Positions 14,642-22,639 of a DNA stretch of 37,180 nucleotides are shown in pieces. The stretch covers positions 1-37,180 of the forward strand of contig JAEYRX010000036.1 in NCBI GenBank assembly GCA_023435225.1. The letters run 5' to 3'. A program made the position numbers and the translations under genes. The DNA is from Bacillota bacterium (GTDB lineage: Bacteria; Bacillota; UBA4882; UBA8346). Positions within the stretch are counted from its first letter, which is position 1; every line of letters begins with the position of its first letter. The notes beneath the pieces are model-generated. The model saw only the letters and a program-made list of their open reading frames with translations. It was not told the DNA's origin and ran no database searches.

Positions 14642-15268
14642 ATGGCAAGATATACAGAAGCTGTTTGTAGATTATGTCGTCGGGAAGGCGAAAAACTCTA
14701 TTTAAAAGGAGATCGTTGTTATACCAATAAATGTAGTGTTGGGAAACGAAGCTATGCTCCGGGTCAACATGGTCAGGAACGGAAAAAGGTATCCGAATAT
14801 GGTATTCAACTCCGCGAAAAGCAAAAATTACGTCGGATTTATGGAATATTAGAACGTCAATTTTCCGGTTATTTTACAATGGCGGAACGTAAGAAAGGTA
14901 TTACCGGACAAAATTTACTTCAAATCTTAGAGACCCGTTTAGATAATGTTGTGTATCGTTTAGGATACGGAGCATCCAGAAAAGAAGCCAGGCAGTTGGT
15001 TAGACATGGTCATTTTTTGGTAAATGGAAAAAAGGTAAATATTCCTTCTATTTTATTAAAGCCCGGAGATGAAATTACAATTAAAGAAGGAAGTTTAGAT
15101 TCTCCTAAACTTAAAGAAAATATTGAAGATGCAGCCGGACGCAGTATTCCGGAATGGTTGGAAGGTAATCCAGCCGGTCATAGCGGTAAAGTAAAAGCAT
15201 TACCTACTAGAGAACAAATTGACATTCCGGTTCAAGAACATTTAATTGTTGAGTTATATTCACGTTAA
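14642..15268 (+). CDS. rpsD: 30S ribosomal protein S4 (zinc form)
   Basis: S4 (208 residues) nucleates 30S body assembly and in several bacteria autoregulates. The N-terminal zinc knuckle has C9, C12, C26 and C31, so it is the C+ type. The S4 RNA-binding domain is seen as LDNVVYRLGYGASRKEARQLVRHGHFLVNGKKVNIPS. ATG 14642 lies downstream of TGGGGGTG. A 202-nt leader with hairpins separates it from rpoA. Confidence 0.97.
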   Translation: MARYTEAVCRLCRREGEKLYLKGDRCYTNKCSVGKRSYAPGQHGQERKKVSEYGIQLREKQKLRRIYGILERQFSGYFTMAERKKGITGQNLLQILETRLDNVVYRLGYGASRKEARQLVRHGHFLVNGKKVNIPSILLKPGDEITIKEGSLDSPKLKENIEDAAGRSIPEWLEGNPAGHSGKVKALPTREQIDIPVQEHLIVELYSR

Positions 15269-15301
15269 TTTAGAAGTTGTGTAACTAAATTTTCTATTTT
15301 T

Positions 15302-15455
15302 TGGTTACAATATATAGTGATTGGTAAAAATATAATTATCAATATATTGTAATCAAAAGCTTAAATTAAGATTTATACAAATTCTAAGTTAAAGAAAGTT
15401 AGTTAGTAGGGGCGGGATATTTTATCCAACCTGTAACAGATTCGCTAAAAGCGAG
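15302..15455 (+). promoter_or_regulatory. Structured leader between rpsD and rpoA
   Basis: The 202-nt gap has an 18-bp-class imperfect hairpin, TTACAATATAT (15305-15315) with ATATATTGTAA-type complement at 15341-15352 and a flanking TGAT/ATCA pair. A small stem TCGCT-AAA-AGCGA (15442-15454) lies immediately before the GAAGGAGGG ribosome binding site of rpoA. No heptad array is evident here. Structure next to the ribosome binding site could tune rpoA translation (inference); no clear promoter was recognised. Confidence 0.45.
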
Positions 15456-15470
15456 AAGGAGGGTTATTTA

Positions 15471-16418
15471 TTGATCGAGATCGAAAAGCCCAAAATTACC
15501 ATAGAAGAAACAGATGACCAGGAGCGTTATGGTGTCTTCGTCATTGAACCTTTAGAAAGAGGCTATGGAACAACACTGGGCAACTCGCTCCGTCGGATCC
15601 TCCTCTCATCCCTGCCGGGTTACGCGGTAACATCCGTAAAAATAGATGGAGTTCTCCACGAGTTTTCAACAATTCCGGGGGTTGTTGAGGATACCACTGA
15701 CATAGTTTTAAATTTAAAACAATTATTGGTAAAGATCCATGGTGATTGTCCCAAAAAGGTTCATTTACAAGTGAAAAATGCCAAAAGGGTTACAGCAGCT
15801 GATATTCAAGTACCAAGCGATGTTGAGATTTTGAATCCGGATCTCTATATAGCTACGGTATCTCAAGGTGGAGCCTTGAATATGGAAATTAATTTAGACC
15901 GTGGACGAGGTTATAGTTCAGCTGAACGAAATAAAAGTGCGGAAAATATCATCGGAGTAATTGCCGTTGATGCCAGATTTTCTCCGGTCCAAAAAGTTAA
16001 TTATGTAATCGAACATACCCGGGTAGGCCAGATTACCGATTATGACAAATTAGTATTGGAAGTCTGGACTGATGGGAGTATTAGTCCAATTGAAGCAGTT
16101 TCATTATCAGCCAAAATTATGACTGAACATCTTATGCTCTTTGTAAATTTGAGTCAGACGGTCGGCAAGACTGAAATAATGGTTGAAAAAGAAGAAGAAT
16201 CCAAAAATAAAATTTTGGAGATGACCATTGAGGAACTTGATTTGTCGGTACGTTCATACAATTGTCTTAAACGGGCCGGTATAAATACTGTTGAAGAGTT
16301 GACCCGTAAAACTGAAGAGGACATGATGAAGGTTAGAAATCTAGGCCGGAAGTCTCTAGAAGAAGTCGAACAAAAAATGGAAAGCTTAGGCCTAATGTTA
16401 AGAAAATCAGAAGAATAA
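15471..16418 (+). CDS. rpoA: RNA polymerase alpha subunit
   Basis: RpoA (315 residues) dimerises to scaffold the core RNA polymerase. The N-terminal domain has YGVFVIEPLERGYGTTLGNSLRRILLSSLPGYAV and the DGVLHEFSTIPGVVEDTTDIVLNLK region; the C-terminal domain (about 250-315) has the two HhH-type motifs SVRSYNCLKRAGINTVEELT and RNLGRKSLEEVEQKMESLGL that contact UP elements and activators. Translation starts at TTG 15471 after GAAGGAGGG. rplQ follows beyond a heptad-repeat element. Confidence 0.97.
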   Translation: MIEIEKPKITIEETDDQERYGVFVIEPLERGYGTTLGNSLRRILLSSLPGYAVTSVKIDGVLHEFSTIPGVVEDTTDIVLNLKQLLVKIHGDCPKKVHLQVKNAKRVTAADIQVPSDVEILNPDLYIATVSQGGALNMEINLDRGRGYSSAERNKSAENIIGVIAVDARFSPVQKVNYVIEHTRVGQITDYDKLVLEVWTDGSISPIEAVSLSAKIMTEHLMLFVNLSQTVGKTEIMVEKEEESKNKILEMTIEELDLSVRSYNCLKRAGINTVEELTRKTEEDMMKVRNLGRKSLEEVEQKMESLGLMLRKSEE

Positions 16419-16421
16419 ATT

Positions 16422-16567
16422 AATTTCGGATTTCGGTTGCAGATTGCGGAATTAAAACAAATACGAATGTAGATTGCCAATTTCGAAATTTAAAGAATTA
16501 AGATTCTTAGGTCAAACATTATTATGGGGTTTTAAAATTCGCAATCCGAAATCCACAATTCGAAATT
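16422..16567 (+). repeat. Heptad-repeat hairpin element J (rpoA-rplQ gap)
   Basis: Two arms of exactly 32 nt each: the left at 16422-16453 (AATTTCG, GATTTCG, GTTGCAG, ATTGCGG, AATT) and the right at 16536-16567 (AATTCGC, AATCCGA, AATCCAC, AATTCGA, AATT). They are inverted, mostly complementary, and each is four heptads plus AATT. A small inner stem AAGAAT-TAAG-ATTCTT lies at 16493-16508. Same family as elements A and H. Confidence 0.83.
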
Positions 16568-16587
16568 AATGTAGGGAGGTGTTTTTA

Positions 16588-16926
16588 ATGCTGAAACGTA
16601 AATTAGGGCGGGAGTCAGCCCATAGAAAAGCTCTTTTTCGAGCTTTAATTACCTCGCTAATTGCTCATGAAAAGATTGAGACAACCGTTATCAAAGCAAA
16701 AGAAACCAGATCACAGGCAGAAAAGATAATTACTTTGGCCAAAAAAGGTGATCTTCATTCTCGCCGGTTGGCTGCGGAGGTTATAACCGATCCGGAGGTT
16801 CTACAAAAACTTTTTGATAGTATTGCTCCCCGTTATAAAGAACGTAATGGTGGATATACCAGAATTTTAAAAGTTGGTCCGCGGCGCGGCGATGCTGCAC
16901 CAATGGCAATTTTAGAGTTGGTATAA
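16588..16926 (+). CDS. rplQ: 50S ribosomal protein L17
   Basis: L17 (112 residues) is located near the tunnel exit. The start LKRKLGRESAHRKALFRALITSLIAHEKIETT and the end YTRILKVGPRRGDAAPMAILELV are canonical for the short bacterial form. ATG 16588 follows TAGGGAGGTG; an upstream in-frame GTG at 16579 is inside that site. It is the last gene of the ribosomal supercluster, followed by an intrinsic terminator. Confidence 0.97.
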   Translation: MLKRKLGRESAHRKALFRALITSLIAHEKIETTVIKAKETRSQAEKIITLAKKGDLHSRRLAAEVITDPEVLQKLFDSIAPRYKERNGGYTRILKVGPRRGDAAPMAILELV

Positions 16927-16967
16927 CCGTAAAATTAAGCATTGGGATTGAAAATAATTAACCAGAG

Positions 16968-17009
16968 AATAAGGGTCGGCTTTGATACCAAGGCAGACCT
17001 TATTTTTTT
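16968..17009 (+). terminator. Intrinsic terminator after rplQ
   Basis: AATAAGGGTC (from 16968) pairs with GACCTTATT (16996-17004 region) with one bulge, continued by GCTTTG with CAAGGC around a 4-nt loop. A run of seven T follows directly. It ends the alpha operon 40 nt before truA, which then needs its own promoter or readthrough. Confidence 0.85.
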
Positions 17010-17049
17010 AAAAAAATTTTATTATTATTTAAGCTAAATGGTGATTTTA

Positions 17050-17796
17050 ATGAACGATTCAAAACGAAATATCAAAATTATTTTGGGTTATGATGGTACC
17101 AACTATTCAGGGTTCCAGCGCCAAAAAAACGGTATTACTATCCAAGAAAAAATAGAGTCTGCTGGTTTCCAATTAACAGCAACAAATATAACTATTACTG
17201 GAGCGGGACGAACTGATTCCGGAGTTCATGCAAAGGGGCAGGTTGTAAATTTTTTTACCCAAACAAAATTGGTGCCGGAAAAGATTCAAAAAGCATTAAA
17301 TGCTATTTTACCCGAGGATATAGTTGTACAAAAAGTAGAGGAAGTTCCCTTGGATTTTCATTCCCGTTATTCGGCTAAGTCAAAAACTTATTCTTATAGG
17401 ATATATAATGGAGAGTCTAGGCCGCTTTTTGAAAGAAATTTTGTCTATTTTTATAAGCGCCAATTAAACTTAACCAACATGGAACTCGCAGCTAAGCAGA
17501 TATGTGGTACTCATGATTTTAAAACATTTCAAGCTACGGGCTCATCAGTTAAAACAACTATCCGGAAAGTAAATTTCTGTACTTTAGATCAAATAGGGTC
17601 GGAAATAAGATTAGAAATTAATGCCGATGGTTTTCTTTATCATATGGTAAGAAATATTGTAGGAACTCTTATTATGGTGGGGAATGGTAAAATTACTTTT
17701 GAAGATTTTAAGAAAATTTTGGATTCCCAGGATCGAAATTTAGCCGGGCCCACTGCTCCGGCCCAGGGACTTTGTTTAGAAAAGGTGTATTATTAG
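17050..17796 (+). CDS. truA: tRNA pseudouridine(38-40) synthase
   Basis: TruA (248 residues) isomerises U38-U40 in tRNA anticodon arms. Visible motifs: YDGTNYSGFQRQ near the N-terminus, the catalytic block AGRTDSGVHAKGQVVNF with its aspartate, and the C-terminal FLYHMVRNIVGTLIMVG. ATG 17050 is preferred over ATG 17038: only it has a plausible ribosome binding site, GGTGAT at 17040-17045, complementary to the AUCACC part of the 16S 3' tail. It is separated from rplQ by a terminator and is convergent with the next gene. The ecfA/ecfT and rplM/rpsI genes often found here are absent. Confidence 0.93.
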   Translation: MNDSKRNIKIILGYDGTNYSGFQRQKNGITIQEKIESAGFQLTATNITITGAGRTDSGVHAKGQVVNFFTQTKLVPEKIQKALNAILPEDIVVQKVEEVPLDFHSRYSAKSKTYSYRIYNGESRPLFERNFVYFYKRQLNLTNMELAAKQICGTHDFKTFQATGSSVKTTIRKVNFCTLDQIGSEIRLEINADGFLYHMVRNIVGTLIMVGNGKITFEDFKKILDSQDRNLAGPTAPAQGLCLEKVYY

Positions 17797-17871
17797 CTAG
17801 GGAACAGAGAACAGGCAACAGGGAACAGGCTTTCTTTTACTACTGTTGCCTGTTCCCTAGTACCTGTTGCC
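17797..17871 (+). repeat. Heptad-repeat hairpin element K (truA / GH57 convergent gap)
   Basis: Left array: GGAACAG, AGAACAG, GCAACAG, GGAACAG (17801-17828). Right array: CTGTTGC, CTGTTCC, CTAGTAC, CTGTTGC (17843-17870). AACAGGCAACAG (17810-17821) and CTGTTGCCTGTT (17843-17854) form a perfect 12-bp stem; CTAGGGAACAG (17797-17807) pairs with CTGTTCCCTAG (17850-17860). It begins at the base after the truA stop and ends 6 nt before the stop of the opposing gene, so it could serve both transcripts as a 3' hairpin. Confidence 0.85.
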
Positions 17872-17876
17872 TTATT

Positions 17877-19499
17877 TTATGCCAAAACTGCTTCCCTTAA
17901 TTTATCTGGAGATTCAACCCCCGGATTATAAATCCGGTAATCGATATCTGGGAAAATATTATCTCTTAGCTCAATTTGTTTTAAATAATCCTGGTCGATC
18001 CTATTATATTTTATCTGGTCATAGATTTTATTAAAACGATTGGTATGGATTTTAGTTCTCTTTACCGCATATTCAACCATTGTTCCGGTTTTCATTATAA
18101 AAGCCCAATCACTGCTTTGTAATAATAATACTTCTCTGGCAGCCTGGTTTAAAGCTCTTAAAAGCATACCATCCGCATTTTGAAAAGTTTGGGTTAACTC
18201 AACCATCCGGTCTGAAATTTGATGTAAATGACGATATATCCAATCATTACTACCTTCCAGCCAAACCTCATTGAATCCTTTATATCCCCAACTGGACATT
18301 GTTGGGGTTGATATCTGGTTCTTAGGATACATCTCTAAATAATCGGCTGGAGATATTAATTTTATGGTTTTTTGATCAAAAGCTATTTTGCGAATTAATA
18401 AATCAAGCCATTGAGGGCCTTCAAACCACCAGTGACCAAATAATTCAGCATCATAAGGCGATACTATTATGGGATGACGGTCAAGAAGTCTGTTTAAATG
18501 TTCTATTTGTTTTTCTCGGTTAAACATAAAATTACCTGCATGTATAGCGGCTTTCTCTCGTCCAGCCCAAATATTATATGGTTGTTTATCGGCAGTTCTT
18601 CCGGTAATCCGGTGGTACTTAATTCCCAGAGGAACTCTTAATCCCGAACTCGGTAAATATGGTTTTACATAGTCATATTCTAAATCAAAACCAATATCAC
18701 GGTAAAAGTCACGGTAATCATAATCACCAGGGTAACCTTCATTAGCACTCCATACTTGTTTGGAAGATTCCAAATCACGTCCAAATGCAGCTACGCCAGA
18801 TGGGCAATAAATAGGCGCAAAAACACCATATTTTGGTCTAGGTGAGGCATGCAAAATACCGTGAGCATCCGTAAAAAAGAAGCGTATTCCTTCTTTTTGT
18901 AATATTTGGTCTACACCAGGAGTATAACCACATTCAGGTAACCATATTCCTTTTGGTCTTTTGCCAAAAATTTGGGCATGTAAGTCGGTAGCCAGTTTAA
19001 TCTGAGCCTTAATAGATGTTTGATTGAGCATTAAAGGAATAAAACCATGGGTAGCGCCACAGGTGATTAACTCCAAATTACCGGCATTAGCTAATTCTCT
19101 AAACGAATTAGATAAATCGCAACGATTCTTTTCGGCAAAGAAATAATGACAGAAGCGAAAATGTTCCAGATACATCAAAGCCACCTCATGAAATTGGGGT
19201 AGCCATTTGGTTCGCTCCACTTCTTTTTCAGCTAGCTCAATCATATTTTCTATTTTTTTTAGATAACGTTGTTGAAGTAAAGAATCTTTAAACATCATAA
19301 GAAGTGGAGGAGATAGACTAATAGTAACTTTATATGGAATATTTTCAGTAGTTAACTGCTGAAATACTCTTAATAACGGAATATAGGTTTCGGTAACCGC
19401 CTCATAATACCAATCCTCTTCTAAAAAATCCGGGAATTCCGGATGCCGTACATAAGGTAAATGTGCATGTAAAACCAGGGAAAGGTATCCCTGCTCCAT
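17877..19499 (-). CDS. GH57 family protein with DUF1957 (1,4-alpha-glucan branching type)
   Basis: A 540-residue cytosolic enzyme of glycoside hydrolase family 57, the type that includes the archaeal branching enzyme TK1436, which makes alpha-1,6 branches in glycogen-like glucans. The N-terminus has HAHLPYVRHPE (residues 11-21). The likely nucleophile is E189 in WLPECGYTPG, and the likely acid/base is D350 in SPYDAELFGHWWFEG, very close to the positions in TK1436. The C-terminal part is the DUF1957 helical domain. Start ATG at 19499 has AAGGAG upstream. It lies 30 nt downstream of the DUF4912 gene, probably one operon. Amylase-like hydrolysis is the alternative function. Confidence 0.88.
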   Translation of the reverse strand: MEQGYLSLVLHAHLPYVRHPEFPDFLEEDWYYEAVTETYIPLLRVFQQLTTENIPYKVTISLSPPLLMMFKDSLLQQRYLKKIENMIELAEKEVERTKWLPQFHEVALMYLEHFRFCHYFFAEKNRCDLSNSFRELANAGNLELITCGATHGFIPLMLNQTSIKAQIKLATDLHAQIFGKRPKGIWLPECGYTPGVDQILQKEGIRFFFTDAHGILHASPRPKYGVFAPIYCPSGVAAFGRDLESSKQVWSANEGYPGDYDYRDFYRDIGFDLEYDYVKPYLPSSGLRVPLGIKYHRITGRTADKQPYNIWAGREKAAIHAGNFMFNREKQIEHLNRLLDRHPIIVSPYDAELFGHWWFEGPQWLDLLIRKIAFDQKTIKLISPADYLEMYPKNQISTPTMSSWGYKGFNEVWLEGSNDWIYRHLHQISDRMVELTQTFQNADGMLLRALNQAAREVLLLQSSDWAFIMKTGTMVEYAVKRTKIHTNRFNKIYDQIKYNRIDQDYLKQIELRDNIFPDIDYRIYNPGVESPDKLREAVLA

Positions 19500-19529
19500 G
19501 GAAAACCAACTCCTTTTTAAAACTAGGTA

Positions 19530-20576
19530 TTAATGAGTCTCTTTGGAGACTACCGGAGTAATTGTTATCGAATCAATTCCATCATAAGAATTAGCAGTAA
19601 CCGGAATATATTGAATACCATCCGGTAAAGCGAATCTTAAAGTGAAAGTACCATCCGGACGTAATTTTATTGGTTCTCCTTGTACCGTTACCGAAGCATC
19701 CGGTTCAGTTGCACCGTAAACTATTAATTCAGTGTCTAATACCATCCAGAACTTTCGTTCTTTCGGTAAAAGTCGGGATGGACTGGATAAACTACTGACT
19801 GCGCCGGAACTAATCTCCCTTTCTAATCTCTTTATCAAAGATTCAACTAATTCTGCCGAGCTATTCCCTACTCCGGCTCCTGTCAGACGGTATAACTTTT
19901 GATAATCCTCTTCAATACTCATCCATTCTTCGTCGACAATATCGGATACCGTATCTCTGGGCGTACTAACCATATTGGAACGAGCAATTGTATAAAAATC
20001 GCCATTATCAAGAAGAAATCCCAGGTCTACACAAAAACTACGGTTTGGACCACCAACATGGATGTACCAATTTTTGGTTTCTTGACTTATTTCAATATCA
20101 AAATAGTAATTACTGTTTAGACCAGTAAAATTATTGATATTGGTAATATCATGGACACGCAAAATTAAGGAAATCCGGCCCCAATCTTTAGTAGTAGCTG
20201 AGATGTGTTCAATAGTGGCTTGGTTAATATTCCAATACGAATATAACCAATAGGGGTCACGAACCATTAAAACTATCTTCGTATCATCATAATTTTCAGG
20301 AATTTCAGTTTCGCCGGCTTCGATAACGGTAATACCGGTTAAATGCTCCGGTAATGGTGGTTGCATATAAAAATGGTCCGATCCTGCCATTGAATTATTT
20401 AGATATCGAGATATCTCCTTTTCTTGTTCAGGATTGGCAGAAAATGGAGGGTCTAGGAGTAAGATATGCTCAATAAGCTCATCCCGAGTTAATTTTGATA
20501 AGCCTTTAATTCCTAGTGTTTTGGCGATCTCGGATAACTTCTGCTTCGTTTTTCCCGCCAATTCCTCTCGGGTCAT
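19530..20576 (-). CDS. DUF4912 protein with Rho-N/SAP-like N-terminus
   Basis: A 348-residue protein, function unknown. Residues 1-42 (TREELAGKTKQKLSEIAKTLGIKGLSKLTRDELIEHIL) look like a Rho N-terminal/SAP-type helical domain. The middle part (about 95-210: KIVLMVRDPYWLYSYWNINQATIEHI, then FDIEISQETKNWYIHVG) is DUF4912. The C-terminal part (from about 270) reads like a beta-sandwich with PDASVTVQGEPIKLRPDGTFTLRFALPDG. It has no signal peptide and starts at ATG after AAAGGGGG. It is co-directional with the GH57 gene; the DUF4912/DUF1957 pairing suggests a shared polysaccharide-related role (inference). Confidence 0.8.
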   Translation of the reverse strand: MTREELAGKTKQKLSEIAKTLGIKGLSKLTRDELIEHILLLDPPFSANPEQEKEISRYLNNSMAGSDHFYMQPPLPEHLTGITVIEAGETEIPENYDDTKIVLMVRDPYWLYSYWNINQATIEHISATTKDWGRISLILRVHDITNINNFTGLNSNYYFDIEISQETKNWYIHVGGPNRSFCVDLGFLLDNGDFYTIARSNMVSTPRDTVSDIVDEEWMSIEEDYQKLYRLTGAGVGNSSAELVESLIKRLEREISSGAVSSLSSPSRLLPKERKFWMVLDTELIVYGATEPDASVTVQGEPIKLRPDGTFTLRFALPDGIQYIPVTANSYDGIDSITITPVVSKETH

Positions 20577-20890
20577 TTGCTATCCCCCTTTCTTGTATTT
20601 TTTACTAAAGATCTTCATTAAAAAATTTTTTATACCATAAAGGTAAATTATATTTGAAGACTTTTAGCTTTAGCTTAAGTACTCTTATAATATTACCTTA
20701 AAAAATCTCATATATACAAATGAATTAGGCCATTTTTCTCCATAGTTTGTAAAAGGGTTTTAATTATTTTTTGGAAAAAATTTATTTAGTATTTGTATAA
20801 AGTAATTTTAAATCTTCTCTGTAGCAGCAGCAGGAATGACACCACCTAATCTCGAAAATAATATAAATATTGGGAGGGCAGGTAATAAGT
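20577..20890. other. Divergent intergenic region (DUF4912 gene / propeller gene)
   Basis: About 314 nt, very AT-rich, no gene. For the leftward operon a perfect TATAAT is present on the minus strand (complement of 20647-20652), but the -35 is poor. For the rightward gene, TTGGAA (20771-20776) and TATAAA (20796-20801) are spaced 19 nt, a weak candidate. No heptad array, terminator or riboswitch was recognised. Confidence 0.4.
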
Positions 20891-21871
20891 ATGAAAAATG
20901 TTGCTAACAAGTGGTTATTCTTAGTAATTTTAATTATAATTATGCAGATTTCTGCAAACTTTTCTGATTATAAATTAACTTTTGATGATCCGCAGTATTT
21001 AACGGAAAGTATTTTACAAATAATAGATACTGATCTGGACAATGATCAACAGGATGAAATTACTTTAGCGGGGGCAAATTATATCGCCCGTGAACTTTTT
21101 ATTTATTGGTTATCGGCTGATGAACAAATGCATCCGGAAGTTAAGTGGAAGAGCCCGAATTTATATGAAGATCATAGTATAATTTGGGCAGCTTCCGGAA
21201 AATTCATTTCCGTTCAAAATCAATTATTGGTTTTTAGTAGTACTCGATATTATCTTTTCCAATTTGGAAATAATAATGTAAATCTATTAAAAGAAAATAA
21301 ACAATCTTTAGATCCATTGTGTTTATCAGCCGGAGATATTGATGGAGATGGTCAAACAGAGATTATATTAGCTAGAGAAGGAAAAATTACTTCGAAAATA
21401 ATTAATGGGATTATACAAGTTTGGAAGTTTAATGAGGGGAATCTGGAGTTGGTGGCCGAGTCTGATTTGCTGGGTAATATTCGCGGAGTTGGTGTTGGAG
21501 ATATAGACCAAGATGGTTGTAGCGAGATATTTATAGATGAAGGTTATAAATTTGGGTCAGGTAACATACATATGTTTCGTTTTTTAGAAAGAAAATTGAA
21601 TGAAAAATTGGTAGTGAAAAAAGCCGCTAATGGCCCAATTTACGCCATGCAGGTTAAAAAATTTTCTGAAGGAGTAAGATTGGTTACTTCTACGGCCAAA
21701 GGGAACATTAATTTTTTTGCCTGGGAAAACAATACTTTGGTTAAAAAAGATCCGGAATTAAATTTTAATAAAAATCTTATGTCAATGGCTACACCGGATT
21801 TAAACCATGACCAAATCCCAGAATTAGTTGTGGCGTGTTATCCTCAAGAATTTATGATTTTAAAGAAATAA
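20891..21871 (+). CDS. Secreted FG-GAP/VCBS-repeat (beta-propeller-like) protein
   Basis: A 326-residue protein with an N-terminal hydrophobic segment (KWLFLVILIIIMQISANF) that looks like an uncleaved or signal-type export sequence. At least four FG-GAP/VCBS-type calcium-loop motifs are spread along it: DTDLDNDQQDEI, GDIDGDGQTEIIL, GDIDQDGCSEIFI and PDLNHDQIPELVV. This pattern fits a seven-bladed propeller-like extracellular or membrane-anchored protein; the ligand is unknown. ATG 20891 is chosen because an upstream TTG reading (20870) would place residues before the export segment and overlap the GGGAGGG site. The next gene begins 3 nt after its stop. Confidence 0.75.
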   Translation: MKNVANKWLFLVILIIIMQISANFSDYKLTFDDPQYLTESILQIIDTDLDNDQQDEITLAGANYIARELFIYWLSADEQMHPEVKWKSPNLYEDHSIIWAASGKFISVQNQLLVFSSTRYYLFQFGNNNVNLLKENKQSLDPLCLSAGDIDGDGQTEIILAREGKITSKIINGIIQVWKFNEGNLELVAESDLLGNIRGVGVGDIDQDGCSEIFIDEGYKFGSGNIHMFRFLERKLNEKLVVKKAANGPIYAMQVKKFSEGVRLVTSTAKGNINFFAWENNTLVKKDPELNFNKNLMSMATPDLNHDQIPELVVACYPQEFMILKK

Positions 21872-21874
21872 ATA

Positions 21875-22630
21875 ATGAAAATAAAAACCTTAACTCTTAA
21901 TATTCACCGTGCTATTAATTGGTGTGGTATTTATGATCTTAAAGGAATAATTCGCTTTATTCAAAGTGAAAATCCTGATATTATAGGACTTCAAGAAGTT
22001 GTACAAAGTCTGGGATTTGGAAGACGATTTCTGGATATCCCCGGAGAATTGGCCAAATGTTTACAGATGTTTAGCTTTTATTCGATCGCGCTGAAGAGAA
22101 AGTCTTTTAATTTTGGTAATCTAATCTTAAGTAAATATCCAATTATAAGGGCTTGGAGTTGTTTATTACCGGGAGAATTGGAACCAAGGAGTTTTGCTTT
22201 TGCCCAAGTATTGATTAATAGTACTAGAGTAAACTTTTTAACAACGCATCTGGGATTATCGGAATCAGACCGGTGGTGGCAAGTAACCCGGATATTAGAG
22301 TTTACTAATCAGATTAATGGTCCTTTAATAATCACCGGCGACTTCAATGCAGTAGCAGAAGATCGGGCCGTAAAAATGTTACGAGAAAAATATTTGGATT
22401 TGCTGGATTGTGGCAATATAAAACAATCAGGAACATTAAGGCTAAAAAACGGAAAGATTGATTCGAGGATAGATTATATTCTAACAACTCCTGAATTTAA
22501 ATATGCTAAATTCCAAATTGTAGATAATTATATCTCCGATCATTTGCCGGTAATCGGAGAATTTTCTTTAGAAATTGATTATCTGGATATCGCCGGAGAA
22601 CCGGTAATTATACAATCGCAATACTTTTAG
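21875..22630 (+). CDS. Endonuclease/exonuclease/phosphatase-fold protein
   Basis: A 251-residue protein of the EEP superfamily (DNase I/APE1/sphingomyelinase fold). Catalytic-type motifs are in order: TLNIH (N9), IGLQEV (E41), NLILSKYPI, TTHLG, ITGDFNA and ISDHLPV. No signal peptide is visible. The substrate cannot be told; related proteins act on DNA, phospholipids or phosphoesters. It starts 3 nt after the propeller gene stop with no recognisable Shine-Dalgarno, so coupled translation is likely. It converges on the LigD polymerase gene with 9 nt between stops. Confidence 0.83.
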   Translation: MKIKTLTLNIHRAINWCGIYDLKGIIRFIQSENPDIIGLQEVVQSLGFGRRFLDIPGELAKCLQMFSFYSIALKRKSFNFGNLILSKYPIIRAWSCLLPGELEPRSFAFAQVLINSTRVNFLTTHLGLSESDRWWQVTRILEFTNQINGPLIITGDFNAVAEDRAVKMLREKYLDLLDCGNIKQSGTLRLKNGKIDSRIDYILTTPEFKYAKFQIVDNYISDHLPVIGEFSLEIDYLDIAGEPVIIQSQYF

Positions 22631-22639
22631 ATGGAACTT

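Noticed and set aside
471..17871. Heptad elements as intrinsic terminators
   Set aside because: None has a T-tract directly after the right arm, and most sit inside operons of essential co-transcribed ribosomal genes, where strong termination would be harmful.
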